Shown here: one piece after another, positions 45,454 through 57,469 of the stretch | Position numbering within the stretch: position 1 is the stretch's first letter | Layout of the letters: every line of letters begins with the position of its first letter | Assembly: GCA_003667245.1 (NCBI GenBank) | Contig: RCNN01000070.1 | Location: forward strand, 1-64,000 | Source: Heterostelium multicystogenum | Taxonomy: Eukaryota > Evosea > Eumycetozoa > Acytosteliales > Acytosteliaceae | Length of the DNA stretch: 64,000 nt | Direction: 5' to 3' | Made by a program: the position numbers and the translations under genes | The notes under the pieces: generated by a model | Told to the model about the DNA's origin: nothing | Database searches by the model: none | Seen by the model: the letters and a program-made list of their open reading frames with translations, nothing else

Positions 45454-48400
45454 TTATTTTGAATCATGATCGATTACGGCATTTGTCTCATTTTTGTTGG
45501 TGTTACAGTTGCTGTTGATATTGGGCTCAAAATGGCTGTTGGTACTGTTGATACTGTTGGAGCTTCCGTTGTTCTTGCTGCCGCTGATTGAGAGAAGTTT
45601 CCAGTGGTTGGGAAGTTGATCGACACCGTCGTTATCATAAATCTTGTCGGTCGATCCCCGCTTGCCAGTCAGGTAGTAACTGAGCATCTCTCCTTTGCCT
45701 TTGACTTTAATGATTCCACGCTCCTCAAGGAAGAATCCACGCTTGAGAATTTTGCTGACTTCCTTGGTCACTTGGATCTTTCCTGGTGGAGCCGATGTCT
45801 GCATTCTCGATGCAATGTTGGCCGTGTCACCCCAAACATCAAACTTGGCACGCTGAATTCCAATGCAACCGGCCACACATGGTCCGAAGCTGATTCCGAT
45901 CTGGACATTGAGATTCTCGTCAATGTGCTTTACATAGGCCTTGGCAGTGAGTGCCATGTTTGCTGCATTGGACAGGAATGTCTTGGGCGACTGGGAAGTA
46001 TTCAATCCAGAAACGACCATGTAGGTAGTACCGATGGTTTTTATCTTATCAAGATCGTAACGTGCAAGCTGTCCATCGAAAATTGAGAAAATATAGTTCA
46101 TGTGCGACACCATGACCGATGCTTCAAGTTGGACAGGTAGTTTCTCAAATCCGATGATATTGATAAACATGATGGCTACATGGCTGTACTTTTGCGCGAT
46201 CAACATTCCATTTCCTTTGCCTTTTCCTTCCTTCATCAATCTCTCAGAGATAGAGGTTGGTAATATATTTCCAAGTAATTTTGAGGATCTCTCTCTTTCC
46301 TTCTGGAGGATCAAACCCTTGTATTTGACTTTGGATTTGATGACCCAGGCATTTCGCATACCAAGTTTCATTCCATAGGATGAGCATATTTGGATTATCA
46401 AAACAATGATAATGCCAATATAATCAGTTGTGTAAAGATGTTGAGGTAAACTTGGGGAGAGGAATAGTGCACAGACGAAAAAGAATACTAAATAGGTCAT
46501 TGGTTAGTAACCGGCTTTGAAACAATGCATGCCATAATGATGCTTACCGAAAATAAATATATTTAGAAAAGTTACTGATATTAGGTTGAGGGAATGGAAT
46601 ACATTGGCATAGAACAAGACTGCACAGATACGAGTTAAAGAGGAACGGGCCAGTGGATTGTCATAACGGAGCAGCTCAAGAGTTGTACAGATCCCAAAAA
46701 TCAAAAGCAGTACGAAAAATACTACCTGATAGACATACACACGCTTGAAGAATCTGGTAAAAGATAGGATAAAGTAGAGAACGAATAGGACACCCATAGC
46801 GAGGTAGATTGCTCTAGCACCAAACACTGGATTAGAGCCCATCAAATAGTCATCAATGTAGAATACAACATGAAGGATCATTCCAATGACCAAAAAGAAC
46901 TTAGTCTCAAAGACTGTACTATTGATGACATACTTGTGGAACTCCATCTCAACAAATAGATTACGAAACTGGACAATCCAATGATTCAATCTGGTATACT
47001 CTTTAAAGTATCTGTCGACTTCGGTATCTTTGCTACAGTCTTTCTTGGAATTGGCATCGTCTTTCTTGAATAGTCCTTGTCTGATTGGTCGCATGATAAT
47101 ATCACCAATCCTCTCGTTCTTGATTCTATTGGATTTCTTCTTTAGCTTGCGCGGTGTGGAGGCAGTACTTGATGGAAGAGACATAGAAGAGGAAGATGCG
47201 TCACAAGAAGCAGTGTCAATGGATATATGAGTTGATTTTTCGGCGGTGGTAGAGTCAAATGAAACTTCTTTGTTGTAATCATCTTGAGCACCTCCAACAT
47301 AGAAAGTTTGGGGAGCCGACGACACATTTGTAGGAGCAGCAAGAGTATTAGAAAACCTCGATGATTTAATAAAATAAGTTGTAATACCGAGGTTGCTTTC
47401 ATGATTTTCCGTCAGAACATAGTCTTCCAAGTTTAGTTTCTCAATACCCTTCTCAGTGATATGAATTTGGCCAGGCGATCCATTTTGCTCTAAGGTATGG
47501 GCCATTGCTATTGCCTCACCCCAAACATCGAATTGGAACTTCTCACATCCAATAACACCAACCAATAACGGATCCAGTAGCAACACCAACTCTTAATTTT
47601 ACCTAATTATTGATATAGTTTAGTAAACTATTGGTTTAAATACAATACAATTAGGAGTTAACAATTAACTTACTTTTACATTTAGACAATTATTATTTAA
47701 AATAGGTAATCTTAATATATCAATTGCAATATCAACAATGGCACGATAGTGATGGCTGTTCTCAATGGTCAAGCCACCAGCACACACATAGGCATCACCA
47801 TCCGTTTTGATTTTTTCACACTTGTGACTCTCGACCACTTTGTCAAACTCGGTGAAACTTCATTTAATAATCTAACCAATTGTTCGGGCTCAATGCTGGA
47901 TGCCAAACTTGTAAAATCTACAATATCACAATAAAGAATAGAACCTAGAAAATAGTTAATATTAATGTAAGTAGCTGATGATAGGTAGTATGATATATTT
48001 GGTACTTACAATCTGAAAAATCTCTGGATATTGGTGGAAGTGGACTATTGGAAGAGGATAGGTAGTTATTTAAAATATCCAGGTTGGCGGTTGGAGTATA
48101 GTCCTTCATCATTTTAATGACAAACTCTGGTAGGATGTTTGCCAGTAATTGTTCAGATTTTTCTTTTTCAATCTTTAAACTTTCGGCTTTCTTTTGTAGT
48201 CTCTTACTATCAACAAAGCTCTAAGCAAATATCCAATGATAGAAGTTAATTATTAGCAATCTTTGTTCGATTATAAAATGGAATGATATGATAGCTTACT
48301 TCTTTTCTTGATTTTTCTAATACATATAAATGGCTTGATCCCATAATAAAAATCGAAAGTATATATAAAGTATAGGATATCATGTTGATTTGATCTAGAT

Positions 48401-49679
48401 TCGATTGAATCAGCAGAAATATAATAAAACAAGTGGCATGCATTAAATTAAGAACAACCATCCAAACAAATAGTAGACAGCCAAGTGAATACAGACAGGA
48501 AAAAGTTACCGTATATAGAAATAGAATATAAGTGGTGGTAACAGACTTGTACTCTAGGAGTATGGTGATAAAAAATGTTGTAAAAGAGAACAAAAAGAGC
48601 GGATGATACGATTGCTTATAGAAATTCTTATTCTTTAGGAAACTAAGGAAAATTGAGAATGCAAACAGATTCAAACATAACACTCTGACTGCAATCAACA
48701 TAAATATTGCTTTTTTAGCAAATCCATATGAAATACATAGAATTCCAATTAAATTGGTAATCTAAATAATGAAGTTAGAATTGGCAATAATAGACAATAT
48801 AATATAACATAACATACTCTTAATAAAAATATTTGTGATACAAAATGATGATCTAAGAATTCAGACTCTAATTTACTTGGCAATCGAAGACTATACCTAT
48901 GAAATAATCTCTTGTTTTGGTCAACTATATTATCATCTTTAAGATAGAGGGAACGATAATTAATCTTTGAACATAAGTGATGATTCATTATTAATAATTT
49001 TATAATTACCAGCTGAAATAACTAAGGGATGATTATTCCAAACTTGGGGGTTTTCTATATCGACATTTGTATTTAAGGAATTAGATACAGAGTCGGCTCT
49101 GCTTCTGGCTGTTATTACTGGACTATTAAAGGTAAATAAATTTTTAAATGATAGATTGGGTGTTGCTCGATTACTATTTATATTATTATTATTATTTAAA
49201 GATGATGGACTACTATTATTACTGGTGGAGGATGTGGATGATGTATCTATATTTATTGTTGGACTGCTATTACAAATGGTGAGGGTATTAGTGGTGGTGG
49301 TTACTATAGTGGTTGGGGCAGATATAGGCGGTGAGTTTACACCGACGATCAATCCATTTGATCCACAATCTGAAACTGAGGCCGAACTACTAAGTACATT
49401 GCTGCCAATACTACTGCTATTATTTACAATTGATCCCAATCCACTGGATATTGATGGTGCGTTTGGTAGATTTGATTGGGTGGGGTTGCCTCCACTGCTG
49501 CCTCCACCACTCGAGTTGCTTCCATTGATAGTAGAATGCACCGAGGATGAGGAAGTCGATGATAAATGTGCAGTAGTATTAAAACTGGACCCATAACAAG
49601 AGTTGTTTAGATTTATAATTGAGGTTGCCCTCGTCATGGAGCTAGGTTGTTTTAACATAGATGGTTTTAATGAAGTCAT
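45454..49679 (-). CDS. acaA: 12-transmembrane adenylyl cyclase ACA (aggregation-type)
   Basis: Makes cAMP for chemotactic signalling during aggregation. Starts MTSLKPSMLKQPSSM; about 200 residues of Ser/Asn/Thr-rich N-terminus. First membrane set about 48860-48240 (FLLRITNLIGILCISYGF...). C1 domain: EQLLANILPEFVIKMMKDY, LYCDIVDFTSLA (metal Asp), IKTDGDAYVCAGG (second metal Asp), VATGSVIGGVIG. Second membrane set about 46980-46380. C2 domain: LLGNILPTSISERLMKE, FINIIGFEKL (metal Asp absent), KIKTIGTTYMVVSGL and KFDVWGDTANIASRM, whose Lys and Asp are the adenine-selecting pair. Asp pair in C1 and Lys/Asp in C2 is the mammalian-type AC order, against the swapped guanylyl cyclase GCA. At least five introns, for example 46547-46488 (GTAAGC..TTTAG). 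A base is missing at 47855-47857, and another shift near 48960. Confidence 0.88.
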
Positions 49680-52600
49680 TAATTAAAATATATTTGGATT
49701 GATTTCTGTTATTATATATTTTAATTAATTAAAACTTCATCAAAATAATCTGTTCTTTATATGTGTGTATTTCTGGAAATTATATTATTATTATTACTAT
49801 TATTATTAATTTCAACTCCTATTTCTATTTTACTAAGATACAAAAAGATAAAATCACTATTATTTTTTATTATTTGCTTTTCTAATTTATATACTACTAC
49901 TATTACTATTACTACTATTTCTTCTATATTTATTTATCATATCATTAAATAAATAAATAAATTCTATATCTATTATTAATTTTAGTACTAAATCTATATT
50001 ATATTATTATTCTAATTATTATTCTTATTATTAATATTATGAGTATTACTAAAAATATTACTACTACTGTTATTTTATTCTATATATGAGTAAACACATG
50101 ACAGAGATTTGTCAATAACAACATTATGATTATTAAATATGGATTGTTTGTTTGATTGTTTGATTGATATTTTAATTAATATTGATTGACTATTTAATCA
50201 ATTGATTGATTGATTGATTGAATATATGTGTGGGTGTTAATATATATCAAAATAATATTAATATACAAATCAAACCAAACCTAACCTAACCAATATCTAT
50301 TTAATTTATAATAAATAAATGACGAGAAGAGATACTTTGTGGCAATACAAATAATTAAAAAAATAAGATTAATACTATTTTGTTGCTGATAGTGTGAAAG
50401 TAGTGAGTATTATTGATATCTTGATACTATTTTATTACTATTATTATTATTATTGTGTTGTGTTGTGTTGTTGGATAGATATATATATATAACTTGATAT
50501 TGTGTCATCTGAATCAATTCTCACAACTGTGTATCACACCAGTCAGTCAGACATTCAATTTTCATTCAGTCTTTAATCTTTTCACCAGTGGTGCGAACCA
50601 TAATCACTATACTATTATTCCTACTTATGACACCAGTTAAATATCAAATTGTACAATAGTAATAATTGAAATGATGATGATTTTAAATCAAATTGTGATT
50701 GTCATTAAAAGGTGGAATCATACATCATGAGAAGAGATGCAGGTGGTCTTTTTGTATTTGCAGTTTGGTTGTGGAAACACTACTTTGTTTTATATGGAAT
50801 ACAAAATAGGGGGAGACAAAGGAAAACGTGACAGAATTCAAGCGACATACATTGTTATGATCAATTAATTTATCACATATCATTTTAAATTAATAATAAT
50901 AATCAAAATAAGATATAAATGGAGGACCAATTAAGTATTGAATAATAAACAAACACTTCCTTTTTCATGTTGTTGGTTCTTTTATTTTGTTTGGTTGGTT
51001 TGTGAAACATTCAATCCATTTTAAATAACAATACGAGATGAGATATGGTATAATAAAAAATATAGATAATAAACTATACATTGCAAAGTTGGCGTATGAA
51101 TAGCTGGTAGTGGTTGTGTATTTTTATATCATCTTTAAGTTGAGTCCACTCGACTTTGTTGAGTATCACCTCTAGTGACCCCAAACCTATTCATATCAAC
51201 ACCACATCAAAGTAAAATGGATGTAATTTCTAGAAATTAAAATATAAGATCACACATCTAATATATTGTCGGTAAATGTAATTGATAATATCAATTCACA
51301 CTCTTCTTTATGATTATATTGTTATATATATATATATGTCAATTCACTCTTCTGGAAGCAATCACTCACACCACACTAACAATAACAATCAAACATCTAC
51401 AAAGAGACAGAGCATTTAGGATGATAGGAGTTTGTTAGTCAATCGTTCATGAGTATCTGGGTGGTGCGTGGTGACTGGGAGCAGTGGGGTAATAATCAAT
51501 TAGAAAGATGTGGTTGCGGGTTATCATCATGATATGATTGTTGTTGTTTAGTTATAGGTGTTAAAATAGAATTGAAAACAAAGTGTATTGTTAAATAATT
51601 AATTGTCGGAAATTAAAAAACCTTTTCAAGTATACAACTATAAAATCATCCATCCATCAATCAATCACAACTATACACTTAAACATGCATATATACATAT
51701 ACGTTTAAACTATTATTAGTAATATTGCTGCTTTTGTTGTTGTGTTATGTTATAATTATACTTTTATATAATACAATGATCATTTGAATACGAGAGTGTA
51801 ATTAACTACTCTTGCGAGCAGAAACTCACCATCCAGAGCATGATGAATAGTTTAGGGATTGAATTGTTGCTATTTGTAACTATAGAATGGCACTTGATAT
51901 GCATATATTTCCTTTGATAATGAATTAATTCTATAATTGACTATATTTAATCAACACATTCATTTACTTTGAAATGAATCAAATCAACTTGATTTCTGAT
52001 TCAAGAGTAAAAATAGCACAATACACAAAACAACATGTAGCAACTAACTAACTATCCATCTATCTATCACTCCACAACATAATACAAAATAAAACTACTG
52101 CTATCAATACTTTATTTGTGTATTTCTTTGTTTTACAGAAATGGAATTTTATTAACCTCTATATATTGAATCTAATAGAGATAAATACATCCAAATTGTC
52201 GTCATGTTGATTCACCTTTTAGCTGTCACTAATAGTAACAACAACAACAACAACACTACACTACACTACACAAATAAAAGACTAAAATAACAATAATACA
52301 GATTATCAATATTATTATTATTATATTGCGATGAAAAACCAACTATCTGTCTTTTTTATCATTGGTATTGACTGACAGACGACGGGTTGCAGCTATTGTG
52401 TTGTGCTGTGTTGGATAGTCGACTAAGCTTAGTGCTTATTCTATTGAGATTGATCGATTGATTGAATGGATATATTATTACCATATAACTTGTGACATAC
52501 TGATGACCATCATTTTTAAATTATTATCGCCTCCACTTACTGATGATAATTACATATTGTTGGGAAATGATTTAAATAATTGTGGAGATATATTGGTATG

Positions 52601-53343
52601 TATGTGAGGATATATTCGCCTTTTGATTAGGACTTGTAAGTCAATTTGGCTATTGATTTTTAAAAGATTTCCAATGTCGATTTCAGCTAGATCAACAGGC
52701 GACAAATGATTTGGGATGTTAGTAACAAAAACATTCGATATTGATTATCCAAGAGATTATCATAATATTTATAAGCCAAACAGCTATGTTTTTGATAAGA
52801 TTATCGGTAGTAGGTAATTAATTAAAGAAACAATCTTAAACCTACTACTAATATTAATAATAATATTGATTATTATTATTATTAAATATCATTTACTTTA
52901 AATAAGCGATAAAGAGTCTAACTTTATATGTAAAGATAATCTTTCAATTGATGATAAACTGATATTTCTACGACTAAATCTACAACAACTAAACCTTCGA
53001 TTATTAATTGTAAATTGTAATTACTAAACTGATGATTCTATTCTCTTCAATTCTTTCATATAAATGTATTCAACAACTCTATTTTATCCTTATATATCTA
53101 TCTATCTATCTATCTGTCTATCTACTTTTATCCATAACTTAAAACTGCTTAGTTTCATTCTGTTATTAGTCCTATTTCTTATTTTAATTCCTGTTTCTTT
53201 TCTTTCTTTATGATTTCTCACTTGATTCATCCAAAAGCCTGTCCTACATTAATATGATATGATATGATATATATGATGCCTATGATTTGATTATTTAATG
53301 TTTTGTTTCTTTTGTTTATTGTATATGCTATATTGTTGTACTA
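49680..53343. promoter_or_regulatory. 3.7-kb gene-free region upstream of acaA
   Basis: The longest spacer of the window. It is full of ATT, TA, TGAT and CAAC microsatellites and has no conserved coding block on either strand. It lies 5' of acaA and 3' of LSm2, so nearly all of it is available as acaA promoter DNA. A G/T-rich, comparatively G/C-high patch at 51456-51490 (CTGGGTGGTGCGTGGTGACT...) stands out and resembles G-boxes bound by GBF in Dictyostelium developmental genes (inference). Confidence 0.4.
51456..51490. promoter_or_regulatory. G/T-rich element, possible GBF-type G-box
   Basis: About 35 bases dominated by GGTG and GTGG (TGGGTGGTGCGTGGTG, then GGGAGCAGTGGGG) inside otherwise A/T-rich spacer. 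GBF sites in Dictyostelium are G/T-rich with GTG-type half sites. The link to acaA is by position only (about 1.8 kb upstream). Confidence 0.3.
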
Positions 53344-53830
53344 CTATTGTTGTTGAGCTTTCTTTTGCTCTCTTGCTTCCAATCTTGAATGATCTTGAAG
53401 TGTTTTCAACATCGACTTCTGATGCTGGTAGATGCACATATCTTACTACTGATCCTCTAATAAAACAATTCTTTACTGATAGCTAAATAAGTGATGTACA
53501 TTTCAAAATTAATATCGACAGCATTGTTATCACGATAATCAATGGTTATCATAAACTATAATTATTATTGGGTTTGCTATATTACCATATATGGGTATTT
53601 ATCTTCTTCTTCAACTCTGATATCTTTTAGTTTAATATTTAAGAACTGATCTACTGACTGTAAGAGACCTGTAATCGACAAATCATTCTTTAGCTCCACT
53701 GTGATCTCTTTGCCAACCAATGTTTTATAGAATGAGTAAAATAACTGTTGTTGTAAACCATCATCGTGATGATGATAATCGTTAGTCAAATCAATTCAAT
53801 CATCTCATTCCTACTTCATGATCATACCAT
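53344..53830 (-). CDS. lsm2: LSm2, U6 snRNA / mRNA-decay Sm-like protein
   Basis: Subunit of the Lsm2-8 ring on U6 snRNA and the Lsm1-7 decay ring. Three exons: 53830-53828 (the ATG alone), 53744-53586 and 53482-53344, with introns GTATGA..AACAG and GTAATA..TTTAG. Joined product: MLFYSFYKTLVGKEITVELK, NDLSITGLLQSVDQFLNIKL, KDIRVEEEDKYPYM, then LSVKNCFIRGSVVRYVHLP, close to human LSM2. A shift in the last exon near 53400 restores TLQDHSRLEAREQKKAQQQ. Sm1 and Sm2 motifs are both intact. The ATG-only first exon is inferred because no in-frame ATG lies near LFYSFYK and the splice gives the exact conserved N-terminus. Confidence 0.9.
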
Positions 53831-54055
53831 TTTTAATTTAGAAATATATAATAAATATAATATAAAGTAATATATAATGTAATATAAATAGAATTAGATA
53901 ACAACAAAGATGTCCATGAATTGAAATTGTCATAAATATTAGCGCCCACTGAAAATTTTGAAATTTTTGATGGTGCCCTGATGGAGAGTGCAATGATCAT
54001 CACACCAGTCCACCTACTTTTGATTGATTATCATTTATATATTAAAAACTAGCGT

Positions 54056-55831
54056 TTATTGTTGAAGTGGTGTTAAGTCTTTTAATCCTCTGAGAATAGA
54101 GTCTAGTGATTCGATATCAGAACGCTTCAACTCTTGGATGTTTATGTTCAAATGTTGGGTGATGTTCATGATTTTGTTGTAGTCGTGTGGGTTGCTTACA
54201 AAGTTGATTGCAACACCCGATCTACCGAAACGTCCAACTCTGCCAACACGATGCAAATAAGTAACTGGATCGGGTCTACCTTCGGGATCTAGTGGAACAT
54301 CGTAGTTGATCACAAGTGATACCTGCAGAATATCTATTCCTCTTGCCAAGACATTAGTTGCGATCAACAACTTGGTTTTACCTTCTCTAAATAATTTGAT
54401 TTGCTCCATTCTATGGTCTGGGGAGTCATCACCGGTGATGGACGACACCGAAAATCCATCCGCTCTCATCTTCTGCGCTAACTCTGCAGCTGATTTCTTT
54501 GTCTATAATAAGTGGTAGAATGAACGATTAGTATGTCAAGTTTGCATTAAACTGCTCTCTCAAGCGAAAACTCCCACCTACATGTACAAAAACAATACTT
54601 TGTCCAACACTGATATTACGAATAAATATCGGATAGTATAAATGGCTTATTCTGAGGACTATCACAATTGATATAGAACTGTCTAATTTTATCGACTTTG
54701 AGTTCTTCTTTCTTGAGTCTGATATTTAAGCTTGGCTGTGGGACAAACTCCTCGATGTATTTTTTCGACTCCACGTGAAAATGTTGCAGAGAATAGGAGG
54801 ACCTGTGTACTTTTTGGCATTAGCTTCTTGATCCTCAGTGATTGTGTATTCATTCCACGCTTATCAATCATCTGGTCTGCTTCATCCAACACCAACATCT
54901 TTACATTTTGTGTTGAAACATGTCTTCTTGAAATTAAATCCAATAGCTTTCCTGGTGTACCTATGATAACTTGATTGTCAACATCCTTTACTGTTTATTT
55001 GAATAGTTGTAAATCAAATTAGTATTCCTCAATATCGGTCTATGTTCTGTGGTTAACCTACTATTTTGCTCTGCAATAGCCAACAATGGCTTGATCTCTG
55101 TAAACTTTCCAAGATTGCAAACCACGCCAAAAATTTGAATTGCCAACTCTTGTGTAGGACATATACATATTGCTTGTGGCTTTTTAATGGAAGGATCCAC
55201 TGAATTAAGCATACCTAGTGTAAATGCAGCTGTTTTACCTGTTCCAGATTGTGATTGTGCGACCAAGTTTTGCCTAAATTTGATTAAGTAAGTATTGATG
55301 TTCAATAACATCGACAAGAAGGACACCTACTTTAAATCAATAATATATGGTAATGCAGCCTCCTGGATTTTCGATGGTTTATTGAATCCCATTCCATATA
55401 CACCTTTAAGAATTTCTGGTCGACTAAATGAGAGATTTTAAACTAGCATCAGTAATTGTTCAACTTCTTTCTCCGGTATCGATTTGATAGTTACAGCTTT
55501 AGCTCTTCAAATGACTTTGCAGAATATAATGGTGAATTTGGATCACTCTGCATAACAACCAACTGTGTATTAAAGTCATCCAAATGATCCGATTTAATTA
55601 ATCCTGGTATTGGTTCTATTATTATTATTATGATTGTTGAAATTAGTTCTTATTTGCTGAGTTGTGATAAACTAAGTTTGTTTTGCTAGAATCAAAGAAT
55701 GTACTTTTATTCTACTAATATATTTTACTATTCTATACTATACCTTCATTCTCTTCTGACTTCACATCAGCTGTTGTTGTTGTTGTTGCTGATGATGTTG
55801 TTTCGGTTGTGGTTGAATTCTCAGTACTCAT
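54056..55831 (-). CDS. Dbp5/DDX19-type DEAD-box RNA helicase (mRNA export)
   Basis: Releases mRNA-protein complexes at the cytoplasmic face of nuclear pores (family knowledge). Starts [19 protein letters not shown], exon 1 55831-55744. Then [20 protein letters not shown], the Dbp5 signature before the Q motif ([15 protein letters not shown]). Motif [12 protein letters not shown], Ia PTQELAIQI, Ib [23 protein letters not shown], the [15 protein letters not shown] linker, [11 protein letters not shown] and [15 protein letters not shown] are all present. Ends [14 protein letters not shown]. At least four introns; shifts near 55440, 54990, 54735 and 54640. The pattern is DDX19-like rather than eIF4A. 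Tandem with LSm2, 225 bases upstream of its start codon. Confidence 0.93.
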
Positions 55832-57469
55832 CTTATCAATAAGTATAAATAATTAAAATAATACTATTAAAGGTAAAAGACAAACAAACTTAATAAATTA
55901 ATAATAATAATAAAATAATAATAATCGACTAAATAAATAATGATAATAATAATTCAAACATTAGTAGAATTTTTAAAATTGCGCGAAAATACAACATTAG
56001 ATCAATTTTAATTTAAAAAAATCAAATTTGAATTTCAAGTGACAAGTCTGTTATTGAGGTGGTGTGTTGTCAACACCAGCAACAATCAAATCAACAAGTA
56101 TAGTTTCATTACTGTAAATATGTTTACTTTAATTAATTCAAGAATTATTGATTATAGATCAGTTACCAACTATTTAGTATCTACTTTATAAGTAATACTA
56201 TTATCATTAACAGTGATAGAATTATAAGAATGATAAATCAAGAATGTTCTCACTTACTCATTGTTTTAGATATTATTGTTGACAATTGTGTGTTGTTTGC
56301 ATTTACTCTCAGATTTTTGAGATCTCCCACATATCGGTACGATTTTGAAGTTAAACTACAATGAAGATCAACACAACTCTAAAATAAGATTCTTTGAAAA
56401 AATCAATATACTTGATGATTGCATTTGAGTAACCTATTTTTATAAAATAGATCTAAAGAAAAAAACCTCAAAAACAAAAATCCAATGATATTTTTGTGAT
56501 TAGCCCACCATTTTTGATAAAGTGTCAAAAAGTTTTACAAAATAAAATATGAAACCATCGTTCATGTTTGCTGGTTTTCGATTGAAACAATATCACCCAC
56601 AGAGCTTCACTGTGGAGTTTGGGTATTTTGTATCACGGGCACACTGACACCATTCAACATTTTTGCAAATTTGAATATGTGATACCACTTATTTCAAACA
56701 AAAAGGAGTTTTGTGCTTGCATAATTATTTTATAGTTTAGTTATTTTTTGGTTGCTTTACATGATGTAGTAGTGCTGCCCAATCAAATCAAACCTCCTTC
56801 GCTGCTTTAAAAATATTGATCATAAAAAAAAAACCACTAAACTATTTTTATTTGCAGAGTTAATGATTATATAGAAATACTTCATATATAATCATCCATT
56901 GTTGACCTTTCACTTTCAAACTCACCATCCATTATCAACTACTTCTATTCAACCTACACTCAACCAAACAAATACCTAAAAAAACAACAACAACAACAAC
57001 ATCAACAAATATTTATAAATACATTATATATCGAACAAACACTTACAATTAAATTACATTTACTAACTTAGCAGTAGCATAGAATCGATATATAATCACA
57101 CCATTGGTATTAGTCACACTTAAATTGGCACTCACATATTCACTCACACATATATATTCACTTTATCTTTATTCACCACAAAATCAAAATTAAAATCAAA
57201 GCGTCACATCTAAATTCAAATTCAACTACAATAAACTATCACACACAATAATAACAACGACAACAACAACAACAACACAACCTCGGTCAACCCTATTTAT
57301 TTATAAAATAATAATAAACCTATTTATTTAAAATTAATTATATATTTTTATATCTCTTTATAATTTTTTAAAAAATTACATTTACATTTTATCATTCCAC
57401 TCAAAAAGGAGTTTCAGACAAATAAATAATAATTATATTTATTTGTGAACAAACAAATACAATAGTCCA
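55832..57469. promoter_or_regulatory. divergent intergenic region, with a possible small split gene
   Basis: About 1.6 kb. Most is A/T-rich with CAAC and CAC tracts near 56940-57290. On the minus strand at about 56270-56051 there are short protein-like pieces (SYNSITVNDNSITYKVDTK and NETILVDLIVAGVDNTPPQ) flanked by GT/AG signals; see findings. No confident gene. Confidence 0.35.

Noticed and set aside
45454..49679. Guanylyl cyclase GCA as identity of the 12-TM cyclase
   Set aside because: C2 carries the adenine-type Lys and Asp (KIKTIG, KFDVWGD) and the metal Asp pair is in C1, the opposite of the swapped GCA arrangement.
53577..53789. LSm2 N-terminal extension TNDYHHHDDGLQQQ as coding
   Set aside because: It begins without ATG and directly precedes a good acceptor; the family starts at MLFYSF, so this is intron.
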